Positions 1-6,652 of a stretch of DNA of 13,513 bases are shown here, one piece after another. Source of the stretch: JBAZYK01 sp964582265 (GTDB taxonomy: Bacteria; Patescibacteriota; Gracilibacteria; UBA1369). The stretch lies in assembly GCA_964582265.1 (NCBI GenBank), contig CAZOQT010000028.1, positions 1 through 13,513 on the forward strand. Direction: 5' to 3'. How positions within the stretch are numbered: the first letter of the stretch is position 1; the number at the start of each line of letters is the position of its first letter. The position numbers and the translations under genes are program-made. The notes below the pieces were generated by a model. It was not told the origin of the DNA and did not search any database. It was given only the letters and a program-made list of their open reading frames with translations.

Positions 1-111
1 GGCAAAAGGATTCAGAAACCACGCTTCTTTTTCCGTTTGTTTCGTGGGAAGGTGTCCGAGAATTTGGAGGACTTCTTCCAACGGTATTGTATTAAATTGT
101 TTGCAATTCAT
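1..111 (-). CDS. N-terminus of a Bacteroidota-type CHC2/TOPRIM DNA primase (partial, runs off the left edge)
   Basis: Read on the minus strand from an ATG at 111-109, 37 codons are open to the window edge. The peptide starts MNCKQFNTIPLEEVL and contains EKEAWFLNPFA at residues 27-37. This opening (MNCKQ, then an I-P-L/LGHLP segment, then KEAW-LNPF) is one I recognise from the CHC2 zinc-finger/TOPRIM primases on Bacteroidota conjugative and integrative elements, where the zinc-ribbon and catalytic TOPRIM parts follow; those parts lie outside the window. The A-rich stretch just upstream of the ATG (112-150 read in reverse), with no Shine-Dalgarno, also suits Bacteroidota translation. It is unlike every other gene here and abuts a truncated gene, so it is either a mobile-element fragment or an assembly chimera. 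The call is by memory of the family, without a search. Confidence 0.6.
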   Translation of the reverse strand, partial: MNCKQFNTIPLEEVLQILGHLPTKQTEKEAWFLNPFA

Positions 112-210
112 TTTAATGTTTTTGTTTTCTATGTTTTTTTTTAATTTCTCTTACCTCATTACCTTGTCATTGATGAGCAATGCTTTAAGGCAAATTTTTA
201 CAATGATAAT
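112..210. other. Junction between the Bacteroidota-like fragment and the decapitated solute-binding gene
   Basis: The left side (about 112-150) serves as the A-rich leader of the minus-strand primase fragment. On the plus strand, the solute-binding reading frame is open only back to a TAA at 142-144, and 145-210 gives residues ending FYNDNLSKASF that blend into the solute-binding protein. On the minus strand an open stretch ends with a TAA at 153-151, which could be the tail of the gene upstream of the primase. The breakpoint therefore most likely lies between about 150 and 200. No insertion-sequence ends, target duplication or integrase site is visible. Confidence 0.5.
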
Positions 211-999
211 TTGTCGAAAGCTTCTTTTGCAGAGCAGCAAATAATTGCTAGTAGCGGGCTGGGAATTAATCCAGGAGCAGAAGCCTTAAAATTGTTTACG
301 AGTTTTGCTGATTCTGAACAAAAGAACTATTCCTGGAATGAATATTTGGCAGATAGTAAGTCAGGGGTGAAAGATCTTGAAACTTTTGCTAAAGGGAAGG
401 TAGCAATGGTTTTTGGTTACTCTTATTTATATGAACAAATAAAAGCGCAAATTAAAGAGCTTAGGGCTAAGGGGGTTGAGACGATCGATCCAAACGATGT
501 GCGGGTTAGTGTTGTGCCACAAGTGCAGGATTCTGCCACTAGTCAAGATAAACGAGGTGCATATGCTTCTTATTACGCAGAGACTGTTGCTAGAACTTCT
601 GCGCATCCGGAGGAAGCATGGGATTTCTTAATGTTTTTAAGTTCAAAAGATTCTCTTGAGGTTTATAATCAAAAAACTCATAGACCTACCAGTCGTAGAG
701 ATATGATCGACCAGCAAAAAAGAGATACTATTTATGGTGCTTTTGCTGAGCAAATTGGTTTTGCTGAAAGCTTTCCCATTATGGATGATCAAGCTTACAA
801 TGTCATTTTTTCTGATGCTATTAGTTCGTTTTTAGCTAGTGGCGATGCTGTTAATGTTATACAAAGAGCGTCAGACAAAATCACTAATTTGTTGCCACAA
901 GGCGGGCTTGTTTCAGCCAAACAAGGCGTTGGAACTTCTCAAAATTCAAAGTCTTCTTCACAAGCAAACCAAAAGCCTACCGCACCTGCTAACAAGTAA
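211..999 (+). CDS. Extracellular solute-binding protein family 1, C-terminal part (5' end missing)
   Basis: The 262 residues resemble the C-terminal two thirds of an ABC-importer family-1 (maltose-type) solute-binding protein. Recognisable pieces are the GAEALKLFTSFAD segment, a DLETFAKGKVAMVFGY strand (the usual 'F..GK.AM...G' motif), a PEEAWDFLMFLSSKDSL segment and a helical end, followed by a Ser/Gln-rich tail (about 236-262). Full-length members are over 400 residues and start with a signal peptide or lipobox; neither is present. The TTG at 211 is simply the first start codon after the junction, and the frame is open back to 145, so this is a truncated gene rather than a short natural one. 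No permease or ATPase importer genes are adjacent. The gene is 2 bases from the O-antigen ligase-like gene, suggesting one transcript. Confidence 0.75.
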   Translation: MSKASFAEQQIIASSGLGINPGAEALKLFTSFADSEQKNYSWNEYLADSKSGVKDLETFAKGKVAMVFGYSYLYEQIKAQIKELRAKGVETIDPNDVRVSVVPQVQDSATSQDKRGAYASYYAETVARTSAHPEEAWDFLMFLSSKDSLEVYNQKTHRPTSRRDMIDQQKRDTIYGAFAEQIGFAESFPIMDDQAYNVIFSDAISSFLASGDAVNVIQRASDKITNLLPQGGLVSAKQGVGTSQNSKSSSQANQKPTAPANK

Positions 1000-1001
1000 T
1001 T

Positions 1002-2354
1002 ATGCGTGGGACTGCTTTTATAAAGTCAGTTTTAATCAGATATTGGCAAAGTTTGTCATGGCTTAAGTTAAGTGGCTTTTTCTTGGCTTTGTTTGTATTT
1101 CTTTTTCCTTTTGAGATACGAAGCCTTATTTATAGTGGTTCCTTTTACTGGACTGGAAATTTTAATATATATACTAGTTTTTTTCTTTATATTAATGATA
1201 TTTTTTTGGCCTTAGCGGTTGCTTTTTTTTGTCTGGAGCATTTACGCGACAAACAAGCTTTAATTAAGTTTGGGGATACTGGCTTGACTTGGTTATTATT
1301 AATATTTTTAGGATTTTTTTTGATTGAGAGTTTTTGGATCGAAAATAAAATCGTTCATTTCTTTGTTTTATTGCGATTTTTTGAATTTGGAGTTTTTTAT
1401 TTTTTATTACAACAAAAAATTTTATCGCGGAAGATAATTGTTAATTTATTTTTACTTTCTGTTGGAATTCAAGCTTTCATTGCTATCTGGCAATACATTT
1501 TTCAGAGTTCCCTTGGGTTGCGAATTTTAGGTGAATCTGTTGCCGATCCCACAAAGCCAGGTGTCGCGAAAATTGATTTTGCTGAGATGAAAATTTTAAG
1601 AGCCTTTGGTATTTTTCCTCACGCTAATATACTTGGTGGAGCTTCCATGATTGCGTTGTTATTTGTATGGATGATGCCTAAGAAGTTGAATTTTATAAGA
1701 AATATTTACTTGTTGCTATTTTCATTCGCTTTACTTTTCAGTTTTTCCAGAAGTGCAATGTTTGGTCTCTTTGCAGCATTTATGATTTATATTGCTGTAA
1801 TTAATAAAAAAATACCCTATAAGAAAATTTTGTTAATTCTTAGTCTGGTTCTTTTTTTTATAGTCATTTTTAATTTAGAAAGCATAATTTGGCATCGCTT
1901 TGTTATTGGAGATTTTAATGCAGATCAGGAGCGTACTTTGTATTTGAACATTGGAAAAAGCATGTTATTAAGTCACCCTCTTGGTTTGGGTTTGGGGAGT
2001 TATACACTCTTTATGCAAAATTTTGCGGTACAAAAAATTGTTCCCTGGGTTATGCAGCCAGTCCATAATGTTTTTTTGCTGCTCACGAATGAAGGTGGCG
2101 TGATAGCTCTGGGTATTTTTTTAACTCTTCTAGGGTATATTTTTTATAGACTAATAACAGTACTGCAATTTTGCGAGAATTATCAAAAGGACCAAGTATA
2201 TGTTTATCTATCAATACTCGTAGCAATAGCTACAGTAAGTTTATTTGATCACTATTTTTTCACGCTTTTTCCGGGGCAGTTCATGCTTTTTCTTTACTTA
2301 GGTCTTACTAGTGAATTTTTAAGCAATTTGCGATTGCCGAGTAGAAAATCTTGA
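1002..2354 (+). CDS. O-antigen ligase/polymerase (Wzy_C-type) family membrane protein
   Basis: This is a 450-residue protein made almost entirely of hydrophobic helices (about ten or more). Family marks are the R-x-FGIFPHANILGG segment at about 200-213, SFSRSAM at 247-253, QERTLYLNIGKSM...HPLGLGLGSY at about 309-334, and QPVHNVFLLLTNEGG at 352-366. The latter two flank the large extracytoplasmic loop, whose Arg and His residues are catalytic in WaaL; R250, R311 and H355 are the candidates here. Members transfer or polymerise undecaprenyl-linked glycans at the outer face of the cytoplasmic membrane. In a lineage not known to make LPS, a role in cell-surface polysaccharide or glycoprotein modification is more likely; the substrate cannot be read from sequence. 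It follows the solute-binding gene by 2 bases and its last 61 bases overlap fmt tail-to-tail. Confidence 0.82.
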   Translation: MRGTAFIKSVLIRYWQSLSWLKLSGFFLALFVFLFPFEIRSLIYSGSFYWTGNFNIYTSFFLYINDIFLALAVAFFCLEHLRDKQALIKFGDTGLTWLLLIFLGFFLIESFWIENKIVHFFVLLRFFEFGVFYFLLQQKILSRKIIVNLFLLSVGIQAFIAIWQYIFQSSLGLRILGESVADPTKPGVAKIDFAEMKILRAFGIFPHANILGGASMIALLFVWMMPKKLNFIRNIYLLLFSFALLFSFSRSAMFGLFAAFMIYIAVINKKIPYKKILLILSLVLFFIVIFNLESIIWHRFVIGDFNADQERTLYLNIGKSMLLSHPLGLGLGSYTLFMQNFAVQKIVPWVMQPVHNVFLLLTNEGGVIALGIFLTLLGYIFYRLITVLQFCENYQKDQVYVYLSILVAIATVSLFDHYFFTLFPGQFMLFLYLGLTSEFLSNLRLPSRKS

Positions 2355-3253
2355 ATCTTCATTGCTGGCTTTCCTTCTAATTGAACAAAATGTGGTATTA
2401 ATAAGCCTTTTTTTGTGCCTATCGCTATTGAATTTTTGTCTAATTCTATTATTTTACCTGGTATGTCATTTTTTTTCATTTCTGCTTTTGCCTGAAGTAA
2501 TTTTAGTCGCTTTCCTTCAAGAAATAAGTAGCAGTTTGGCCATGGGTTATAGGCTCTAATTTTATTAACGATTTCTTCTGCTGAATTTTTTTCTAGATCA
2601 ATTAGGCCGTCATCTTTTGTAATCTTTCGGCAATAAGTCGCCTTTGATTCATTTTGTGGTATTGGATTTAAATTACCATCCATGATTTCTTTTAAAATTG
2701 TTGGCAAGCTTAGTCCTGCAACTATGCTAATCTTGCTCCTTAAGCTTTGCGCATCATCGCTTTGGTTAATTTCCACTTTTTTTACTAGGTAAAGCGGACC
2801 TGCGTCTAATTTTTCGACCATTTTCATTATGCTTATACCCGTTTCTTTATCTCCATTTAAGAGCGACTCTTCAATAGGGGATGCGCCGCGATATTTTGGT
2901 AAAAGAGATACATGAATATTAAGACAACTGAATTTTGGCAATTCTAAAATAGATTTTGGCAAAATCCTTCCATAAGCAAAAACGACTATAAAATCCGGAG
3001 AAATTGATTTTAATATTTCAAAAAACTCCTTATTGTTATTAATTACGGGTGGTTGTAGGACTGGAATCCCTTTTTCCAGAGCCCATTTTTTGACTGGGGG
3101 GGCTTGTAGCTCCTGTTTACGGCCTACTCTTTTGTCTTCTTGTGTGACGACTGCAGATATTTCAAAGTCATTTGATGCATGCAATGTCTCTAGTGTAGGT
3201 ATTGTAATTTCTGGCGTGCCCATAAAGATGATTTTGCATTTTGGAGTGATCAT
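2294..3253 (-). CDS. fmt: Methionyl-tRNA formyltransferase
   Basis: The enzyme transfers a formyl group from 10-formyltetrahydrofolate to Met on initiator tRNA in the cytoplasm. At 319 residues it is full length. The N-terminal formyltransferase domain opens with KIIFMGTPE (7-15). The catalytic triad is N112 and H114 in LNIHVSLLPKYRGASPI and D150 in EKLDAGPLY. ESLLNGDKETGISIMKM follows the SLLP loop as in the family. The C-terminal tRNA-binding OB-like domain (about 207-319) includes RAYNPWPNCY and a final KIQDFLLGNRKLL. The ATG at 3253 places the first beta strand at the usual distance, so I keep it. The gene stands alone here, without def beside it. It diverges from the DHH gene, and its end overlaps the O-antigen ligase-like gene by 61 bases. 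Confidence 0.95.
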   Translation of the reverse strand: MITPKCKIIFMGTPEITIPTLETLHASNDFEISAVVTQEDKRVGRKQELQAPPVKKWALEKGIPVLQPPVINNNKEFFEILKSISPDFIVVFAYGRILPKSILELPKFSCLNIHVSLLPKYRGASPIEESLLNGDKETGISIMKMVEKLDAGPLYLVKKVEINQSDDAQSLRSKISIVAGLSLPTILKEIMDGNLNPIPQNESKATYCRKITKDDGLIDLEKNSAEEIVNKIRAYNPWPNCYLFLEGKRLKLLQAKAEMKKNDIPGKIIELDKNSIAIGTKKGLLIPHFVQLEGKPAMKIQDFLLGNRKLLKNSLVRPK

Positions 3254-3283
3254 ATCGCTTTAGTTAAGGCATAAACTTGATCA

Positions 3284-3312
3284 ATCATAACAAATTAAAG
3301 TCTATGTGTCAG
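3284..3312 (-). promoter_or_regulatory. Candidate sigma-70-type promoter of fmt
   Basis: Read on the minus strand: -35 CTGACA (3312-3307), a 17-base spacer, and -10 TATGAT (3289-3284). This would start transcription near 3277, about 24 bases before the fmt ATG. It is a good consensus match at the right spacing, but no expression data support it. Confidence 0.5.
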
Positions 3313-3318
3313 CTCGAC

Positions 3319-3347
3319 TTGCATTTTTTATGTATATCAATTAAGAT
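3319..3347 (+). promoter_or_regulatory. Candidate sigma-70-type promoter of the DHH phosphoesterase gene
   Basis: -35 TTGCAT (3319-3324), a 17-base spacer, and -10 TAAGAT (3342-3347). Predicted start of transcription is near 3354, about 10 bases before the first plausible ATG (3364). The two -35 boxes of this and the divergent fmt promoter are only 6 bases apart. Confidence 0.45.
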
Positions 3348-3358
3348 CCACATCTTAA
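3341..3358. repeat. Perfect 7-base inverted repeat overlapping the -10 box (possible operator)
   Basis: TTAAGAT (3341-3347) and ATCTTAA (3352-3358) form a perfect dyad around the 4-base centre CCAC. The left arm is the candidate -10 box and the right arm covers the predicted transcription start, where a repressor would act. As RNA it would make only a weak AT-rich hairpin with no T-run, so an operator is more plausible than a terminator. Chance occurrence in AT-rich DNA cannot be excluded. Confidence 0.35.
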
Positions 3359-3363
3359 AAGTA

Positions 3364-4392
3364 ATGATTATGATGGAAGATAAATTTATTCAGGCCAAAA
3401 AATTAATTGATAAAGCACAAAAAATCCTTTCTATATCACATAAAAGACCAGACGGAGACACGCTTGGGTCATCTTGTGCTTTGCATTTGGCGCTTGAGCA
3501 ACAACTCGGAAAAAAGGTGGATATGGCATGTATTGATGAAATTCCAGATAGATTTAGATTTATGCAGGATATGGACAAAGTTATACATAAGTTTAATTTT
3601 CGTGATTATGACCTAATTATTGTGAGTGACGCTGGGGCATCATATATGACAAATTATCATGCAATTTATCCGGATATTTTTAAAGGGGATGTGCCTGTAA
3701 TTAATTTTGATCATCATGCCTCAAATGATAATTTTGGGACAGTTAACGCTGTAGATCCACAATCTGCTTCAACTACAATTTTACTTTTCAGATTTTTTGA
3801 GTTTATTGGTTTAAAGGTTACTCCTGTGATCGCGACTGCTTTGCTTTGTGGTATTTATAATGATACTGGAAGTTTGATGCATTCCAATACCAGTATTGAG
3901 GTTTTTGAGGTGACTGGTAAATTGATGGAGAGAGGCGGAAAAATTCATCAAGTCTCCAAGAATTTATTTAGAACCACTCCAGTTTCTACTTTAAAACTTT
4001 GGGGCAGGGTTTTAGAAAACGCTCGAGTTAATGATGATGGCGTAACTTTGTCAGTGGTTACATGGAAGGACTTTAAGGAATGTGGCGCTGGACCAGATGA
4101 AATATCTGGAGTTGTAGACTTTTTAAATTCTGTACCAAATTCAAAATTTACTGTTTTGCTTAATGAAGATGAAAATGGGAACGTAAAGGGATCTTTTAGA
4201 ACTCAAAGAGATGATGTCGATTTGGCAGAATTAGCTTCAAAATTTGGAGGTGGAGGACATAAAAAGGCTGCGGGATTTACCATGAAAGGCCGGTTACAAA
4301 AAGAAATACATTGGAAAATTGTACCTGCGGAAAATGAAAATGAGCGTGAATCTGTTAGTTTAAGTTTATTGAATTCAAAGGGTGTAAATTGA
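3364..4392 (+). CDS. DHH/DHHA1-family phosphoesterase (NrnA-like oligoribonuclease/pAp phosphatase)
   Basis: From the ATG at 3364 the product has 342 residues. DHH-domain motifs, numbered from that Met, are SHKRPDGDTLGS (H26, D30, D32), IVSDAG (D89), NFDHHASND (D116-H117-H118) and GIYNDTGS (D167); together these bind two metal ions, usually Mn2+. The C-terminal DHHA1 domain carries GSFRTQRDDVDLAELA and FGGGGHKKAAG (294-304), which binds the substrate. NrnA-type enzymes degrade 2-5-mers of RNA and remove the 3' phosphate of pAp; c-di-AMP/pApA cleavage is an alternative for this fold. The open frame extends back to 3277, but that extension crosses the candidate promoter and has no family likeness; ATGs at 3370 and 3373 are also possible starts. 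The charged tail after residue 320 is variable in the family. Confidence 0.88.
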   Translation: MIMMEDKFIQAKKLIDKAQKILSISHKRPDGDTLGSSCALHLALEQQLGKKVDMACIDEIPDRFRFMQDMDKVIHKFNFRDYDLIIVSDAGASYMTNYHAIYPDIFKGDVPVINFDHHASNDNFGTVNAVDPQSASTTILLFRFFEFIGLKVTPVIATALLCGIYNDTGSLMHSNTSIEVFEVTGKLMERGGKIHQVSKNLFRTTPVSTLKLWGRVLENARVNDDGVTLSVVTWKDFKECGAGPDEISGVVDFLNSVPNSKFTVLLNEDENGNVKGSFRTQRDDVDLAELASKFGGGGHKKAAGFTMKGRLQKEIHWKIVPAENENERESVSLSLLNSKGVN

Positions 4393-4420
4393 ATTAATTA
4401 ACTTTTGTAGAAATAAATTT

Positions 4421-4449
4421 TTGTTTTCGATAACTCTAATTTATAATAT
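4421..4449 (+). promoter_or_regulatory. Candidate promoter of the membrane-protein pair at 4470-5843
   Basis: -35 TTGTTT (4421-4426) and -10 TAATAT (4444-4449) are 17 bases apart; the overlapping TATAAT at 4442-4447 is a better hexamer but gives a 15-base spacer. Transcription would begin about 14-17 bases before the ATG at 4470. No strong Shine-Dalgarno lies between. Confidence 0.4.
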
Positions 4450-4469
4450 AGAGGTTAATATTTTAGGTT

Positions 4470-5462
4470 ATGATTTTTCGTAGAATAATTGCGTCTTTTT
4501 TGGTCTTTTTGTTTGTAGTGGTTTCGCTACCAACTTTTGTGGTTTATGCCCTTTCTAAGACCTATTTCTCATCATCTTTTTATACTGGTCCAATTGTTGA
4601 AGGATCTTATGATTTTTTTGTTAATGCGGTATCAAGCCATATTTATGATGAAGATAAAACTTTGCAGGATCATTTCAGTTTAGATGAGGTAAGAAATGAA
4701 GTAAAAATTGTATTTAAACCAGATATTTTAAGAAAGCTGTCTGGAGATTTTGGCATGCAATTGTCTAATTTAAAACAAAAACCTGATTTACCGATTACTA
4801 TTTCTTTAAAAATTCTTCAGGATAGCTTGTTAACAGTTACACATAACCTTGCTTATAAATTATTTAAAAATTTGCCTGTATGCAATAAGGATCAGTTACC
4901 TGAAGTAAATGCGGAAGGCATTCCAACATGTGTTCCAAAGGGACTTGATTATGCTAATATTTCCGCTCCACTTTCAAAGAAATTCGAAAAAACTGTTTAT
5001 GCATTTTTGCCTGAACAGATGCAAATTGATTTGTTAGGTACTAAATCAAAAAATCCAACTTTTTACTATGTTTTCTTGCTGCTTGATAAGGTTAAGGTAT
5101 ATATGCTTTTTACAATGTTGGGGTTAATGTTTTTAATTGCATTAGTTTTATATTTCCCTGTGTCATTAATGATTAGATTTGAAGGTATTGCTTTTTTAAT
5201 TAGTGGAGCTATGGGCTTTTTGGGGAGCTTTCTTTTGCAGTCAATTTTTCCTATCATTTTTTCTTCTTTTAAGAATAGGGGATCCAATATATTTCAGGCG
5301 TTTGGCAGTTCCGAGGATTTTGTTCGTTATATGGAATATGTTTTCGCTTTTTTTACTACCGAAATCAGAAAAATTGCTTTTATATTTATGGGTCTTGGAG
5401 CCTTGCTGTTTGTAATTCAGTTTGTTTTAAAACGACAAAGAAAATATGATTTAATAGAATAA
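4470..5462 (+). CDS. Membrane protein of unknown function with an extracytoplasmic domain and paired cysteines
   Basis: I do not recognise a named family for this 330-residue protein. It has one N-terminal hydrophobic helix (about 8-28), a soluble region of about 175 residues, then three hydrophobic helices (about 207-230, 237-262 and 300-320) and a short basic end. The soluble region should be outside the membrane if the first helix is inserted with the RR (residues 4-5) inside. It contains the only two cysteines, C138 and C154, in LPVCNKDQLP...GIPTCVPKG. Similar 'PxC..xQL...PxC.PP' segments occur in uncharacterised envelope proteins of CPR and Chloroflexi as I recall them, and a disulfide is plausible. 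The next gene starts 3 bases after the stop, so the two are very likely co-expressed. Confidence 0.7.
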   Translation: MIFRRIIASFLVFLFVVVSLPTFVVYALSKTYFSSSFYTGPIVEGSYDFFVNAVSSHIYDEDKTLQDHFSLDEVRNEVKIVFKPDILRKLSGDFGMQLSNLKQKPDLPITISLKILQDSLLTVTHNLAYKLFKNLPVCNKDQLPEVNAEGIPTCVPKGLDYANISAPLSKKFEKTVYAFLPEQMQIDLLGTKSKNPTFYYVFLLLDKVKVYMLFTMLGLMFLIALVLYFPVSLMIRFEGIAFLISGAMGFLGSFLLQSIFPIIFSSFKNRGSNIFQAFGSSEDFVRYMEYVFAFFTTEIRKIAFIFMGLGALLFVIQFVLKRQRKYDLIE

Positions 5463-5465
5463 TAT

Positions 5466-5843
5466 ATGTCTCATCATCGATATCTGGCAATAATTGGGGC
5501 TGCGGGGCTATTAAGTTGGGTAGCCTGGGTTGTTGTAGTATTTAAATTAGATCCGAAGGAGGCAACCGGGCTTGCTCTGGGATTGTTCTTTTTAAGTCTG
5601 TTCGTTGCCTTGATTTGTACTTTTACAATTGTGGGTTTTTATTTTAGGGTTTGGCTAAATAAAAATGAGATTTATTATAATCACATTAATATTTCCTTTA
5701 GACAGGGGGTGTTGTTAACTGTACTTGCGGTTGGCTCTCTGGCTTTACAATTACTTAGCGTATTAACCTGGTGGTCAGGGTTGCTATTTATTGCCGCAAT
5801 TACATTGGTGGAATTTTATTTTATGGCAAAAGATAATTCCTAA
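5466..5843 (+). CDS. Small multi-pass membrane protein of unknown function
   Basis: This 125-residue protein has four hydrophobic helices: about 7-26, 37-60, 80-100 and 103-120. The most polar stretch (about 64-79, WLNKNEIYYNHINISFRQG) separates helices two and three. No catalytic motif is visible. It starts 3 bases after the preceding membrane-protein gene, and its stop codon overlaps that of lepB by 2-3 bases on the other strand. The tight coupling suggests it works with the 330-residue protein upstream, perhaps as a membrane partner; that is inference from spacing only. Confidence 0.7.
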   Translation: MSHHRYLAIIGAAGLLSWVAWVVVVFKLDPKEATGLALGLFFLSLFVALICTFTIVGFYFRVWLNKNEIYYNHINISFRQGVLLTVLAVGSLALQLLSVLTWWSGLLFIAAITLVEFYFMAKDNS

Positions 5844-6532
5844 AGTCCATATGTTGGACGCTGAAGTATTTCAAGTTTGCTAATTGGCCATAGTACAATC
5901 CAGGCTTTGCCTTCAATTTCTGCTGGCTTTAGAAAAGGGGTAGCTCCTGGCTTTCCGCAGTCCTGACTGGAATACTCTTTGAAACAACTTCTAGAATCTG
6001 AACTGTGATTTCTATTATCGCCTAGAACAAAATACTGGTTAGATGGAACTTTAAATACAGTGTCACCCGCATTATATGGGCGTGTTTTGCCTTTGTTTTC
6101 TTGATTTAAATAATTTTCTTCTAGCTTGTATCCTTGAGGATTATCTTTGTTGTAAATATAGACTTCACCGTTTTCTAATTTTACTGTTTCGCCAGGCAGG
6201 CCAATAATGCGCTTGATAAAGTATTCTTTATCATTTTGTGGGGGATGAAAAACGATAATGTCTCCTCGCATTGGTGTGCCAATTTGATAACCAAAAAAAT
6301 TGCCATAAGTTGCTTTATTAACAATGATGTATTCACCGTGACCTTGTTGACATTCATTGTTTATATTATTGAGTGTGTCACACATTGATGGCCCATAGAC
6401 TTCAAATGGGGAAATTAAAAAGGTTCTAATTATGTAAACTAGACCAATAATTATAATTAAATTTAAGCCAATATCGCCAATAAAGGCTAATACTGGGTAT
6501 TTGTTAAAAAATCTTTTAATTTTTTCAAGCAT
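5840..6532 (-). CDS. lepB: Signal peptidase I
   Basis: This membrane-bound serine protease removes signal peptides from exported proteins. The 230-residue protein has one N-terminal membrane helix (about 20-40). The catalytic Ser is S49 in EVYGPSM and the general base is K107 in EYFIKRIIGLPGE. Box D is RIIGLPGETVKLENGEVYI and box E is GDNRNHSSDSR (171-181). After GPSM the family usually has PTL; here it is CDTL with an insertion that ends in a second Cys (C51 and C61). A further pair, C183 and C192, lies just after box E. All four would face outside, so two disulfides are possible. The short single-helix form resembles Gram-positive and CPR enzymes. It converges with the small membrane-protein gene and diverges from the PH-domain gene. 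Confidence 0.95.
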   Translation of the reverse strand: MLEKIKRFFNKYPVLAFIGDIGLNLIIIIGLVYIIRTFLISPFEVYGPSMCDTLNNINNECQQGHGEYIIVNKATYGNFFGYQIGTPMRGDIIVFHPPQNDKEYFIKRIIGLPGETVKLENGEVYIYNKDNPQGYKLEENYLNQENKGKTRPYNAGDTVFKVPSNQYFVLGDNRNHSSDSRSCFKEYSSQDCGKPGATPFLKPAEIEGKAWIVLWPISKLEILQRPTYGL

Positions 6533-6540
6533 GCGAGTTT

Positions 6541-6568
6541 ATAATAAGCGGTGTAACTGTACTCTCAA
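6541..6568 (-). promoter_or_regulatory. Candidate promoter of lepB
   Basis: Read on the minus strand: -35 TTGAGA (6568-6563), a 16-base spacer, and -10 TATTAT (6546-6541). The predicted transcription start is only about 2 bases before the ATG at 6532, which would make the mRNA nearly leaderless. No Shine-Dalgarno is visible in front of lepB, consistent with that. Confidence 0.4.
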
Positions 6569-6595
6569 AAGAGCTGTTTCGCAATTGTGAGCATA

Positions 6596-6624
6596 TTTAC
6601 ATTAGATAGTTAATATAGTATTGT
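6596..6624 (+). promoter_or_regulatory. Candidate promoter of the PH-HEPN-coaE cluster
   Basis: -35 TTTACA (6596-6601), a 17-base spacer, and -10 TATTGT (6619-6624). The -10 overlaps a small palindrome, TTGTT-T-AACAA (6621-6631). Transcription would start near 6631, about 22 bases before the ATG at 6653. TATAGT at 6614-6619 is an alternative -10 without a good -35. Confidence 0.35.
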
Positions 6625-6652
6625 TTAACAAGATTTTCTCTATTGAAAACAA

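Noticed and set aside
3..95. Plus-strand frame ending with TAA at 93-95, which looked like a C-terminus
   Set aside because: The minus strand of the same bases gives a recognisable primase N-terminus with an ATG and a suitable leader, which explains it better.
44..244. Plus-strand 66-residue open frame at the left edge
   Set aside because: It is antisense to the primase fragment and crosses the junction; composition is random hydrophobic and no family likeness is seen.
1..999. A simple frameshift within one full-length solute-binding gene starting before the window
   Set aside because: Neither of the other two plus frames upstream of 145 shows solute-binding-like residues, so a junction fits better than an indel.
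3033..3263. Plus-strand 76-residue open frame
   Set aside because: It is antisense to the conserved N-terminal domain of fmt.
6581..6591. Resemblance to the lac operator core (GCAATTGTGAGC)
   Set aside because: The match is a short one-sided similarity with no symmetric second half.
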